From UMGS1370 sp046957575 (GTDB lineage Bacteria > Bacillota > Clostridia > Lachnospirales > Lachnospiraceae), in assembly GCA_046957575.1 (NCBI GenBank), contig JBKUOG010000004.1, positions 62,001-126,000 of the forward strand: a stretch of DNA of 64,000 bases. The letters run 5' to 3'. The notes under the pieces are model-generated. The model was not told where the DNA came from and made no database searches. It saw nothing but the letters and a program-made list of their open reading frames with translations. The stretch's first letter is position 1, and each line of letters opens with the position of its first letter. Shown piece after piece: positions 25,016-33,489 of the stretch. Made by a program: the position numbers and the translations under genes.

Positions 25016-26056
25016 TTATGGGAACATTGGAATCTGCTTTAACCCCGTATTTTCCGGCAGGCCAAACAGCAGATTCATGTTTTGAACAGCCTGCCCCGCA
25101 GCGCCTTTTACCACATTGTCAATGGCTCCCATCATCACGATCCGGTTGGTTCTGGGATCAATTTTAAAGTTTATGTCTGCAAAATTGCTTCCTTCCACAA
25201 AGCGAGTCTGGGGAACCATGTCTTTTTCCAAAACCCGTACGAAATACTCATTCCCATAATAGCTGTCGTATACTGCTTTTACCTCTTCATGGGAAACATT
25301 TTTGGTTAAAGAAGCATATGCTGTCACCAGAATCCCTCGATTCATGGGGACTAAATGAGGGGTAAAGCTGATAGTAACCGGCTGTCCGGACACATAAGAA
25401 AGCTGCTCTTCAATCTCTGGTGTATGCCGGTGGGAAGCAACGCCATAAGCCTTGATATTTTCATTTACTTCGCAGTACAGGCTGTCCGTCTTTGCCCCTC
25501 TGCCTGCCCCTGACGTGCCGGATTTCGCGTCAATAATCATCGTGGACATGTCAATCAGTCCTTCCTTTGCCAAAGGATATACAGATAGGAACGAGCAGGT
25601 GGGATAACAGCCCGGATTGGCAATCAGTCTGGCATTTTTTATGGACTCTCTGTTGATTTCCGGAAGGCCGTAGACCGCCTCCTCAATAAACTGAGGACTT
25701 GCATGGGGGATTTTATACCACTCTTCATATATGGAAACGTCTTTGATTCGGAAATCTGCACTTAAATCTATGATTTTTACTTTTGATAGAATTTCTTCAT
25801 TTATTAAGGAAGCACAAAGTCCCTGGGGAGCTGCCATAAAAATAACATCCACCAGATCGGCCAGTTCTTCGATATCATCTGCCCTGCACACATCCTCTGT
25901 CATCCCAAACAGGTTCTGATAAATGGAAGCATATTTCTTATCAATATAACTTTTGGAGCCATACCATTTAATTTCTACATCCTCTCTCTGGAGCAAAAGC
26001 CTTGCCAGTTCGCCTCCTGCATAACCGGTTGCTCCGATAATCCCTGCTTTTATCAT
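25016..26056 (-). CDS. argC: N-acetyl-gamma-glutamyl-phosphate reductase
   Basis: A 346-residue ArgC. NADP-binding start MIKAGIIGATGYAGGELARLL, catalytic Cys in LIANPGCYPTCSFL, and the AKSGTSGAGRGAK and VASHRHTPEIEEQL motifs. It reduces N-acetylglutamyl-phosphate to the semialdehyde. The ATG at 26056 has GGAGGGAAAG upstream. The open frame runs 45 codons further into the MITE, but that part is not ArgC. It is the first gene of the arginine operon. Confidence 0.96.
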   Translation of the reverse strand: MIKAGIIGATGYAGGELARLLLQREDVEIKWYGSKSYIDKKYASIYQNLFGMTEDVCRADDIEELADLVDVIFMAAPQGLCASLINEEILSKVKIIDLSADFRIKDVSIYEEWYKIPHASPQFIEEAVYGLPEINRESIKNARLIANPGCYPTCSFLSVYPLAKEGLIDMSTMIIDAKSGTSGAGRGAKTDSLYCEVNENIKAYGVASHRHTPEIEEQLSYVSGQPVTISFTPHLVPMNRGILVTAYASLTKNVSHEEVKAVYDSYYGNEYFVRVLEKDMVPQTRFVEGSNFADINFKIDPRTNRIVMMGAIDNVVKGAAGQAVQNMNLLFGLPENTGLKQIPMFP

Positions 26057-26105
26057 ATTATCTTTCCCTCCAACTTGCTTAAACTTTTCATAATTATACG
26101 CTTTT

Positions 26106-26146
26106 TGTGAATAATATGCAAGTTGTTTTTTCACAAATATTCGCAT
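26106..26146 (-). promoter_or_regulatory. Possible ArgR operator sites upstream of argC
   Basis: TGTGAATAATATGCA (26106-26120) and, on the other strand, ATGCGAATATTTGTGA (26146-26131) both resemble the TGAAT-N4-ATTCA form of the arginine box. They lie 50-90 bases upstream of argC. The second site touches the MITE target duplication. The match is by eye and incomplete. Confidence 0.4.
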
Positions 26147-26296
26147 GTAACAGTTCAGCCTTGCATCTTCTTGCCCGCCTGTGGCGGACAAGAAGCGTCT
26201 GGCGTCTGCCTATGAAGATTCAGACAGAAAAACTCTTATGAAAACAAACTTTCAATGCTTTTTCCTGTCTGAATCTTCGCAAGGCTGAACTGTTAC
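26147..26296. mobile_element. MITE copy B, 150 bp, IS66-type ends with perfect 8-bp target duplication
   Basis: Starts GTAACAGTTCAGCC and ends GGCTGAACTGTTAC, a perfect inverted repeat. It is flanked on both sides by ATTCGCAT (26139-26146 and 26297-26304). Inner hairpins are CTTCTTGCCCGCC...GGCGGACAAGAAG and AAGATTCAGACAG...CTGTCTGAATCTT. It sits in the divergent region between argC and argG, between the putative ArgR sites and the argG promoter. Confidence 0.95.
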
Positions 26297-26335
26297 ATTC
26301 GCATTAAGATTTTAGCAATTTCTCTCATTTAACGC

Positions 26336-26364
26336 TTGCATTTTCTTACATAGTGTTGTATATT
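26336..26364 (+). promoter_or_regulatory. Candidate sigma-A promoter of argG
   Basis: TTGCAT (26336-26341) and TATATT (26359-26364) with a 17-base spacer, 46 bases before the argG ATG. The AT-rich TATATTTATAAATATC overlapping the -10 could be an ArgR half-site. Confidence 0.6.
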
Positions 26365-26410
26365 TATAAATATCACTTAAGACAGTTACAGATTCAGGAG
26401 GATTTTCATT

Positions 26411-27643
26411 ATGAAAGAAAAAGTAGTATTAGCATATTCCGGAGGTTTGGACACAACCGCAATTATCCCATGGCTGAAAGAAACCTTTGATTATGAAGTA
26501 ATTTGCTGCTGCATCGACTGCGGACAGGGCGAAGAGCTGGACGGCCTGGATGAGCGGGCAAAAATGTCCGGCGCTTCCAAGCTGTATATTGAAAACATTA
26601 TTGATGATTTCTGCGACAATTACATTATGCCCTGTGTAGAAGCCGGCGCTGTTTATGAAAACAAATATCTGCTGGGCACTTCCATGGCCCGTCCGGCAAT
26701 TGCAAAAAAATTAGTAGAAATTGCGCGCAAAGAAGGAGCTGTTGCCATCTGCCATGGCGCAACCGGAAAAGGCAATGATCAGATCCGTTTTGAACTGGGC
26801 ATTAAGGCATTGGCGCCTGACATCAAGATTATTGCACCATGGCGAATGACTGATGTATGGACCATGCAGTCCCGCGAAGATGAGATCGCTTACTGCAGGG
26901 CTCATGGCATTGACCTCCCATTTTCTGCTGATTCCAGTTACAGCCGGGACCGGAACTTATGGCACATCAGCCACGAAGGTCTGGAACTGGAAGATCCGGC
27001 AAATGAGCCGAATTACAAACATCTGTTAGTTCTCGGCGTTACTCCGGAAGATGCCCCGGACCAGCCGGAATATGTAACCATGACTTTTGAAAAAGGCATT
27101 CCTACCAGTGTCAATGGAGAAAAAATGAAGGTTTCCCAGATTATTTCCAAATTAAATGAACTGGGCGGCAAACATGGCATCGGCATTATTGATATCGTAG
27201 AAAACCGCGTTGTAGGAATGAAATCCCGCGGCGTTTATGAGACTCCAGGCGGCACTATCCTGATGGAAGCTCATCAGCAGTTAGAGGAGCTGATTTTAGA
27301 CCGGGCCACCATGGAAGTGAAGAAAGACATGGCCAACAAGTTTGCACAGATTGTCTACGAGGGCAAATGGTATACCCCTCTTAGAGAAGCTGTTCAGGCA
27401 TTTATTGAGTCTACCCAGCAGTATGTGACAGGAGAAGTAAAATTTAAGCTTTACAAGGGCAATATCACCAAGGCCGGCACTACCTCTCCCTACTCACTAT
27501 ATAGTGAGTCTCTGGCTTCTTTCACTACCGGAGACTTATACGATCACCATGACGCTGATGGTTTTATCACCTTATTCGGACTTCCATTAAAGGTTCGGGC
27601 CATGAAATTGGCAGAAATAAAAAACAATCAGAAAACTGAATAA
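26411..27643 (+). CDS. argG: Argininosuccinate synthase
   Basis: A 410-residue ArgG. The ATP pyrophosphatase motif is LAYSGGLDTTAIIPWL at the N terminus. Further motifs are NKYLLGTSMARPAIAKKLVEIA, CHGATGKGNDQIRFEL, FSADSSYSRDRNLWHISHEG and ENRVVGMKSRGVYETPGG. It joins citrulline and aspartate with ATP. The ATG has CAGGAGG upstream. It is monocistronic and divergent from argC. The partner argH is 17 kb away. Confidence 0.97.
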   Translation: MKEKVVLAYSGGLDTTAIIPWLKETFDYEVICCCIDCGQGEELDGLDERAKMSGASKLYIENIIDDFCDNYIMPCVEAGAVYENKYLLGTSMARPAIAKKLVEIARKEGAVAICHGATGKGNDQIRFELGIKALAPDIKIIAPWRMTDVWTMQSREDEIAYCRAHGIDLPFSADSSYSRDRNLWHISHEGLELEDPANEPNYKHLLVLGVTPEDAPDQPEYVTMTFEKGIPTSVNGEKMKVSQIISKLNELGGKHGIGIIDIVENRVVGMKSRGVYETPGGTILMEAHQQLEELILDRATMEVKKDMANKFAQIVYEGKWYTPLREAVQAFIESTQQYVTGEVKFKLYKGNITKAGTTSPYSLYSESLASFTTGDLYDHHDADGFITLFGLPLKVRAMKLAEIKNNQKTE

Positions 27644-27649
27644 TTTTTC

Positions 27650-27679
27650 TTGAAATTACCCCTATTATTTTGCTATAAT
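27650..27679 (+). promoter_or_regulatory. Sigma-A promoter of the Bax-inhibitor-type gene
   Basis: TTGAAA (27650-27655) and TATAAT (27674-27679) with an 18-base spacer, 33 bases upstream of the ATG. GGGGG in the leader provides a ribosome binding site. Confidence 0.65.
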
Positions 27680-27712
27680 GGGGGTGATTAATTTTAACAA
27701 GGGGGATTTTCT

Positions 27713-28426
27713 ATGGAATCAATGAACCTGAATGGGCAGCCCTATTCTGCCAGCATGAATCAAACTGAATCTATTGGGAACTACACAGCAAAAACCTTTG
27801 GCTGGATGTTTGTCGGTTTGATCATTACTTTTCTGATTGCACTGTTTGGTTATGCCACAGGAGCAGTTCTCTATGTATTTGCCGTTCCGTATCTTTATCT
27901 GATACTGGGCATTGCAGAACTCTTGCTCGTAATCTTTTTATCGGCCCGTATTCAGAAACTGTCTGTGGGAGCTGCAAGAGCGCTGTTTTTCACCTATGCA
28001 GCACTAAACGGCGTAGTATTCTCCGCCTATTTCTTAATTTATGAAATTGCAGACCTGATTCTGGTGTTCGGCGCTACTGCTTTGTTTTTCGGTGTAATGG
28101 CTGCAATTGGCTATTTTACAAAATCAGATTTAAGCCGTCTGCGCAATTTCCTGGTAGGCGGAACGATTTTCCTTCTGGTTTTCTGGATCTTTGCCATGTT
28201 TATTGATTTAAGTCAGTTTTCCACCATTGCCTGCACTGTGGGTATTTTTATCTTCCTGGTATTTACTGCCTATGATACCCAGAAAATTCGGGCTTACCAC
28301 GCCTATTACTCCCAGAGTCCTGATATGCTGGCAAAAGCATCCATCTTCAGCGCTTTGGAACTTTATCTGGATTTCATCAACCTGTTCTTATATCTAATCC
28401 GGGTAATCGGCAGAAACCGCAATTAA
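27713..28426 (+). CDS. Bax inhibitor-1 / YccA family membrane protein
   Basis: A 237-residue protein with seven membrane helices and the BI-1 family layout: a polar N-terminal stretch of about 25 residues, KTFGWMFVGLIITFLIALF, an Asp-containing TAYDTQKIRAYH near helix 6, and the C-terminal ALELYLDFINLFLYLIRVIGR. Bacterial members act as pH-sensitive calcium leak channels or as FtsH-linked quality-control factors. Which applies is not known. It appears monocistronic. Confidence 0.93.
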   Translation: MESMNLNGQPYSASMNQTESIGNYTAKTFGWMFVGLIITFLIALFGYATGAVLYVFAVPYLYLILGIAELLLVIFLSARIQKLSVGAARALFFTYAALNGVVFSAYFLIYEIADLILVFGATALFFGVMAAIGYFTKSDLSRLRNFLVGGTIFLLVFWIFAMFIDLSQFSTIACTVGIFIFLVFTAYDTQKIRAYHAYYSQSPDMLAKASIFSALELYLDFINLFLYLIRVIGRNRN

Positions 28427-28443
28427 GCGGCAATCGTTCAAAC

Positions 28444-28607
28444 CAGTGTACTGTCTTGTTCACTTTCATCATAATGACACAGAATGAATTTTCAGCCTGT
28501 AAGACGAGGAATGAGGCGATGCGGCGGCATCGTCGGTTGACAACAGCGCAGCAGATGGAAATTCAGACATGTCATTATGTGGAATATGAGTGATACAGTA
28601 CACTGAG
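28444..28607. repeat. Second palindromic element, about 164 bp
   Basis: The ends are CAGTGTACTGT (28444-28454) and ACAGTACACTG (28597-28607). The subterminal block ATAATGACA recurs inverted as TGTCATTAT at matching distances, and GAATTT as AAATTC. The centre holds a hairpin CGATGC-GGCG-GCATCG and contains no reading frame. No target duplication is clear. It differs in sequence from the IS66-type MITE and may be a separate MITE family or a structured RNA. Confidence 0.7.
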
Positions 28608-28655
28608 ATTGCAAATTTTTCCGGCTTCCTCAATCTGTTCTAAATATTTTCTTTC

Positions 28656-29519
28656 TCATTTAAACTTCTTCTCTATTATTCTTATTTTCTCCAGATACTG
28701 TTCCAGTTCTTCTACACTTCTTGGCCATGGCAGGGACGGATCTAAGATATTCGTTCTGCATAAACTGTCAAATAATCTCAGACAGACCGGAAAGACCAGA
28801 TTGGTTGTTTCAAGGAGCTGTTTGTCTGCCAGTATTTCTCTGGGGTTTCCTTGGCGAAGTACCATCCCTTCATGAAATATCACTGCTTCATCTGCCCATG
28901 AAAGGGCATAATCCACATCATGGGTGGCAATCAGTACTGTTATCCCCCTTTTGGTCATTCTGTCTACTGCCTGGTTGACCAGTTGTTCATGTTTCGGATC
29001 CAGAGCAGATGCCGGCTCGTCCAAAATTACCAATTCCGGCTCCATGACCAGAACGTCCGCAATGGAAACCAGCTTTTTTTGTCCCCCCGAAAGAGCATGG
29101 ACTGGTTTTTCCCGAAAAGAAGTAATGTCCATTTCTTCCATAATCTGCTCAACTTTCCTTTTTGCCTGCTCTTTTGGCACGCCTAAGTTTAAAAGTCCAA
29201 AGGAGATTTCCTGATACACGCTGGCAGAAAATAGCTGATTATCCGGATCCTGAAACACAATTCCCACCTTTTTCCGAAGTTCCAATAATCCTCTTCTGGA
29301 ATAATCCACTGGATTTCCATTGTAAAAAACTGTCCCTGAATCCGGTCTGCAAATCCCATTACAGCACAGAAAAAACGTAGATTTTCCAGAACCGTTTGAT
29401 CCCAAAACTGCCACTTTGCTTCCCCTTTGAATTTGAAGGGAGCAGTCCTTTAGAGCAGCCGTCCTGCTTCCCTCATAAGAAAATTTCAGGTTTTTTGCCT
29501 CTAAAATGATATTGTCCAT
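28656..29519 (-). CDS. cbiO: ECF transporter ATPase, cobalt uptake
   Basis: A 287-residue ABC ATPase. Walker A VAVLGSNGSGKSTFF, Q-loop GIVFQDPDNQLFSASV, signature HALSGGQKKLVSIADVL, Walker B LVILDEPASALDP and the switch His in IATHDVDYAL. The QDPDNQLF motif is typical of ECF-type ATPases. I prefer the ATG at 29519, with AGGAG 10 bases upstream, over an in-frame start 84 bases further up that overlaps cbiQ. It energises the CbiMQ membrane unit. Confidence 0.93.
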   Translation of the reverse strand: MDNIILEAKNLKFSYEGSRTAALKDCSLQIQRGSKVAVLGSNGSGKSTFFLCCNGICRPDSGTVFYNGNPVDYSRRGLLELRKKVGIVFQDPDNQLFSASVYQEISFGLLNLGVPKEQAKRKVEQIMEEMDITSFREKPVHALSGGQKKLVSIADVLVMEPELVILDEPASALDPKHEQLVNQAVDRMTKRGITVLIATHDVDYALSWADEAVIFHEGMVLRQGNPREILADKQLLETTNLVFPVCLRLFDSLCRTNILDPSLPWPRSVEELEQYLEKIRIIEKKFK

Positions 29520-29575
29520 CTTCTGTTCCATCTCCTGTTTTCTTCCCTGACATTCGTGCAGGATTTCCCCTGATA

Positions 29576-30337
29576 CTATCCCCATAAAAGCCATACCAGA
29601 CACAATTCAAAGACTGCAATGCCGACAATCTCTGACTTTTTAGGCGGATGTTCTTCGTCCAGCACCTGAATGGTCCCGTCATACCCTCTGGCTTCCATGG
29701 CATCATATAAGCGTTCCGAACGCTTGATGGAGCAGATAAATAAATGAGATGCCAATCCTCCAAATGACTGAATACTGGTTTTATAATCCCGATATCCCAG
29801 CCTGGATTGCTGGGCAGTGGAAATGGCATGCGCGCAGTCCAGCAGCACAAAAATAAACCGGTAAATCAGCAGCATCAATTCCACAAGAACAGGGGGACAT
29901 TTCATCCTCCGAAACAGAGTAAGAAGATCCGTCATCGTTGTATTGCAGGCTAAAAAATACATACAGGACACTGACGCCATAGCTGTAAAAAATACTCGTA
30001 TCCCGTAGTCAATGGTCTCCTTTCCAGCTGTCACATACCATGCTCCCACAGATACTGCAAATACCTCCAAAGGTTCTCTGCGCACTGATATTCCTAAAAT
30101 AACTGCATTCACTGCCAGAAAAGCCAGAGGAATTGTCAGCAGCTTCCGATAATCAGAAAAGGGGATTTTTCCCCGTAAAACAGTAAAAATCCCCATCACA
30201 AAAAATACCAGAACAGACGGCACAACACGCTGCCCTGCAATACACAAAACCATGGTAACGACAGAAAACGCAAACTTTTCTCCTGTGCTTACATACCTTA
30301 ATTGGGAACTGTAGCTAAGCCTGTCTATTCGCAGCAT
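29576..30337 (-). CDS. cbiQ: ECF transporter T component, cobalt uptake
   Basis: A 253-residue membrane protein with five or six helices. The coupling helix with the family's Ala-Arg-Gly motifs is present (SERLYDAMEARGYDG). It links the ATPase pair to the substrate-binding CbiM. It starts directly after the PDGLE gene with no gap, inside one operon. The start reads MLRIDRLSYSSQLRYVSTGEKF, typical of CbiQ. Confidence 0.92.
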   Translation of the reverse strand: MLRIDRLSYSSQLRYVSTGEKFAFSVVTMVLCIAGQRVVPSVLVFFVMGIFTVLRGKIPFSDYRKLLTIPLAFLAVNAVILGISVRREPLEVFAVSVGAWYVTAGKETIDYGIRVFFTAMASVSCMYFLACNTTMTDLLTLFRRMKCPPVLVELMLLIYRFIFVLLDCAHAISTAQQSRLGYRDYKTSIQSFGGLASHLFICSIKRSERLYDAMEARGYDGTIQVLDEEHPPKKSEIVGIAVFELCLVWLLWG

Positions 30338-30667
30338 TTAAAGTTCCTCTTCATCCTTCATCCATTTTTTTCGCTCTACAAAACGGCCCATGAAAAATGC
30401 CATAACGCCGACTCCAATTCCTGTCTGCAGGCAAAAAAGCATGCTCTCTACTTCTCCCGGAAGTTCTCCGCCCAAAATCGTCTCTAAAATGGGAGTCGCC
30501 CATGGCTCATAGTCCGGATCAGTTATTTCAATTAATGTATTTCCCTTGTCATCTGCCCCGCCAAATTCCGCGTCTTTTAATACAAACAAGGGGGCAAATG
30601 CAATTACTGCGGCAAGTATTAAAAGAATTACAACCAGTTTTCCATTGCTTTTTTCTGTGTGTTCCAT
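30338..30667 (-). CDS. PDGLE-domain protein, CbiN-like component of the cobalt transporter
   Basis: A 109-residue protein with two membrane helices (about residues 10-30 and 80-97) and an extracellular loop carrying the PDGLE-like segments ITDPDYEPWATPILETILGG and PGEVESMLFCLQ. Such proteins replace CbiN next to CbiM in many Clostridia. It sits between cbiM and cbiQ with two-base spacing. It probably helps metal loading by CbiM. Confidence 0.85.
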   Translation of the reverse strand: MEHTEKSNGKLVVILLILAAVIAFAPLFVLKDAEFGGADDKGNTLIEITDPDYEPWATPILETILGGELPGEVESMLFCLQTGIGVGVMAFFMGRFVERKKWMKDEEEL

Positions 30668-30669
30668 CT

Positions 30670-31416
30670 CTATCTGGCCTCCTTTAAGTATCCGGCCGCC
30701 TTAAGTTCCGGCCTTGCATAGCTTTCCAGCCCTGTGATAATAACAACTGTTAAAATCCCTTCCACAATTGCCAGAGGAAGCTGGGTTCCGGCAAAAATAA
30801 TTAAATTTTCTTTTAATGCCACCCCAAATGTGGTCGCCGCATTGTGAGCAAGGGCAAGCTGAAATGCTGTCACGCAATACGTAAACAAATCGCCTAAAAA
30901 TGCAGCCAGAAAGACAGATACTTTCCGGTTCACAAAGAAATGCTTACAGCTGCGGTACACAAAATAAGACACAAACGGGCCTGCAATAGCCATAGAAAAT
31001 GTATTGGCTCCAAGAGTAGTAAGTCCTCCATGGGCCAGCAAAACCGCCTGAAATACCAGCACAATAAAGCCCAAAACTGATACCGCTGCCGGACCAAATA
31101 AAATGGCCCCCAGACCGGTTCCCGTCATATGAGAGCAGCTTCCGCTTACAGAAGGGATTTTCAGGGAAGAGATTACAAATACAAAAGCTCCCGACATGGC
31201 AAGCAGGGTAATGGCCCTCCTGTTTTCTCTAAGAATCTTTTGGATGGTCAAAAAACCGGCTATCAAAAAGGGCAGAGAAATCGCTCCCCAGGCCAGGCAA
31301 ATTCCTGCCGGCAAAGCCCCCTCCATGATGTGCATGGCATAAGCTGCAGAAGGAAATCCAAATACAGCAGCAAATGCAGTCGTTGTGGTAAACAGTATCG
31401 TTTCTTTTTTCGTCAT
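30670..31416 (-). CDS. cbiM: ECF transporter substrate-binding component, cobalt
   Basis: A 248-residue CbiM from the ATG at 31416, which has AAAGGAG 7 bases upstream. After a signal-like start (TKKETILFTTTTAFAAVFGFPSAAYA) comes AMHIMEGALPAG, whose N-terminal His after cleavage binds the metal. Other motifs are GSCSHMTGTGLGAILFGP and LLAHGGLTTLGANTFSM, which are near-invariant in CbiM. It takes up cobalt for B12 synthesis. A cobalamin riboswitch precedes it, consistent with that role. Confidence 0.95.
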   Translation of the reverse strand: MTKKETILFTTTTAFAAVFGFPSAAYAMHIMEGALPAGICLAWGAISLPFLIAGFLTIQKILRENRRAITLLAMSGAFVFVISSLKIPSVSGSCSHMTGTGLGAILFGPAAVSVLGFIVLVFQAVLLAHGGLTTLGANTFSMAIAGPFVSYFVYRSCKHFFVNRKVSVFLAAFLGDLFTYCVTAFQLALAHNAATTFGVALKENLIIFAGTQLPLAIVEGILTVVIITGLESYARPELKAAGYLKEAR

Positions 31417-31493
31417 ACAGACTCTCCTTTCATTCTCCCTTGCAACAAAAAAACGCTCTTTTATCACATTTTGCAGATAAAATAAAGAGCGCT

Positions 31494-31546
31494 GACGGCG
31501 GGTTTACCGTCCGCACAAAGAGCCGTCCTTCGCAGTTTCTTTGTGC
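31494..31546 (-). terminator. Expression platform of the cobalamin riboswitch
   Basis: After the aptamer, on the minus strand, GCACAAAG (31546-31539) pairs with CTTTGTGC (31520-31513). A second stem GACGG with CCGTC (31511-31494) follows and leads into CTCTTTATTTTAT. These look like the switching stems and a weak terminator. Exact partners are not certain. Confidence 0.5.
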
Positions 31547-31555
31547 AAAATTTCC

Positions 31556-31738
31556 TATGGCTGGCAGTTCTTCTGGCTTAAGCGTCCTCGCTTCCCTCTG
31601 CCTTCCCCGACTTTAAAAAAGCCCAGTGGCATTTTAGAGAGAGAAACTCTTCTATTACAGCGGCGTGACCGCGGAGGATTTTCACCTCGCTTCTCTATTC
31701 TCCTGCGGAATGAATCGCAGGCACCGCGCCATATTCAA
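31556..31738 (-). ncRNA. Cobalamin riboswitch
   Basis: On the minus strand the conserved blocks appear in order: GAGGTGAAAATCCTCCGCGGTC, CGCCGCTGTAATAG, ATGCCACTGGG, GGGAAGGCAGAG and GGACGCTTAAGCCAGAAGAACTGCC. This is the B12 aptamer, including the B12 box. It controls cbiM-PDGLE-cbiQ-cbiO and should lower cobalt uptake when B12 is high. Confidence 0.95.
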
Positions 31739-31807
31739 TTATAATTATTATAAGTCCGCAAACTTTCTGATGTCAAGCTGCATTTAAGATTTTCGCGGTC
31801 TGGCTTT

Positions 31808-33463
31808 TTACCCCCCCCGCACTTTTTTTCGCAGGTTCCTGCTAATGGCGTTGTTCCCCATAGGTTTTCCAAAATAATATCCCTGTATGAAATCCAGAGG
31901 AATCTCTTTAATACACTCATATTCTTCTTCCTCTTCGACTCCTTCCAGGCAGACACCTATAGAGGCTGCATGGCAGATTTCCGTAACCAGACCGATTAAG
32001 GCAACGTCAAATTGATTATGCCGAATGTCCTTTACAAAGCTTTTGTCTATCTTTACAATATCGACCGGCATATTCTTTAAGACAGACAGAGAGCAGTAAC
32101 CAGTACCAAAATCATCCAGTGCAATCCGTATGTTCCTTTTTTTCATATCTTGAAATTTTTTCTGAAAGACTTCTACCTGTTTAAACGCCAGGCTCTCTGT
32201 CAGTTCTATGATCAGATTTTCGCAGGGAAAATTCTCCTCCTCTATAATCTGGTATAAATCCTTTAAAAATAACTCCTCTGAAAACTGGAGGACAGAAACA
32301 TTTACACTGACTGTAAAGTCCTGTTTTATCTTAATCCACTCTTTCCCGTCCCGAACAGCCACCCGAAAAAGCCACAGACCTGCTTCATAAATCAGGCCAT
32401 GCTCTTCCATCACTGGAATAAACTTTGCAGGAGAAATGACTCCCTCTCTGCTCTTCCAGCGCATCAGAGCCTCTGCGCCCTTTAGTTCGCCTGTCTTTGG
32501 ACAAATCTGAGGCTGATAGTGTAAGTAAAATCCCTTATACTGCTGTTTTATGCATTCCTTTAGCTCTCTTAAAAGCTGCAGGGAGCGTTCTTTTTTCCTG
32601 AAAATATCCTCTGTAAAAAACACAAGACGGTTTTTCCCCTGCTCCTTTGCAGTCTGGAGTGCGCAGTCCGTATAGCGGTACAATTCCTCTGCGCAGGATC
32701 CGTCTGCCGGATACACTGCGCATCCGGCAGAGAGTTCTATATCCAGACAATATTGTTTCCATGGATTTATCTTTGCCAGATATTCCTGAAACTGGCTGTA
32801 AAAAATCCTTGCATCTGCCCGTCCGGCATCTGCCATCAAAATTCCCATCCTATCCTTTTCCAGGCGAAATAAAGATGCGTGTTTCGGCAAAACAGACTGG
32901 AGAAGTTGGCCTAATTCTTTTAAAACCCCATCCCCAAATGCCCTGCCGTACATTTCATTGATCTGCCGGAATTCATCTACATCCACCATGAGAACTGCCA
33001 TCCTGGTCATTTTTTCTGACTGAAGATCCTGTTTTAATTTCATATAAAATTCCGCATGGTTAAACAGCTGGGTCAGAGGATCTATTTTGCTTTGCCTTCC
33101 CATCAGGCTGATAGTTCCTGTAAAAAGCATTTGGTTTCCATCTCTGTCTCGCAGAACCTTTCCTCTGGATTTCAGCCAGACATATTCGCCTTTTCTGTTT
33201 TTTGCCCGAAATTCTACCAGCAGTTCTTCTCTCAAATCCTGCATAATTTCCATATGGGAATGGTAAAACCTCTCCCAGTCATCCGGATGCACAATTTTTT
33301 TCCAATCAGACAGCGGCGCATTCCTGGACTCTTTAGGAAGCGCAAACAGCTTTGTGAGCGCTCCCGGATATTGAAATACACCTGTCTGGCAGTCATTCAT
33401 ATAAATAAAGTCATCAGTGCTTTCAGCCAGCGCCTGATATAGTGTCTCTAAAAACTCTTTCAT
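31808..33463 (-). CDS. PAS-GGDEF-EAL protein; degenerate cyclase, probable c-di-GMP phosphodiesterase
   Basis: A 551-residue cytoplasmic protein: PAS-like domain (about residues 1-120), GGDEF domain (130-285), EAL domain (295-545). The GGDEF signature is replaced by RLEKDRMGI, so cyclase activity is unlikely. The EAL site is complete: AEALMRW, SVNVS, IIELTES, LDDFGTGY, VKIDKSF, LEGVE, and IQGYYFGKP. It should degrade c-di-GMP, perhaps with the GGDEF part sensing GTP. The last codons run through eight G before the stop. No membrane segment is seen. Confidence 0.9.
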   Translation of the reverse strand: MKEFLETLYQALAESTDDFIYMNDCQTGVFQYPGALTKLFALPKESRNAPLSDWKKIVHPDDWERFYHSHMEIMQDLREELLVEFRAKNRKGEYVWLKSRGKVLRDRDGNQMLFTGTISLMGRQSKIDPLTQLFNHAEFYMKLKQDLQSEKMTRMAVLMVDVDEFRQINEMYGRAFGDGVLKELGQLLQSVLPKHASLFRLEKDRMGILMADAGRADARIFYSQFQEYLAKINPWKQYCLDIELSAGCAVYPADGSCAEELYRYTDCALQTAKEQGKNRLVFFTEDIFRKKERSLQLLRELKECIKQQYKGFYLHYQPQICPKTGELKGAEALMRWKSREGVISPAKFIPVMEEHGLIYEAGLWLFRVAVRDGKEWIKIKQDFTVSVNVSVLQFSEELFLKDLYQIIEEENFPCENLIIELTESLAFKQVEVFQKKFQDMKKRNIRIALDDFGTGYCSLSVLKNMPVDIVKIDKSFVKDIRHNQFDVALIGLVTEICHAASIGVCLEGVEEEEEYECIKEIPLDFIQGYYFGKPMGNNAISRNLRKKVRGG

Positions 33464-33489
33464 CTTATTTCCCCGCCGTATTTACGTTT

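Noticed and set aside
26057..26191. N-terminal extension of argC by 45 codons
   Set aside because: The extra codons run through the putative ArgR sites and into the MITE, and family similarity begins exactly at the ATG at 26056, which has a strong ribosome binding site.
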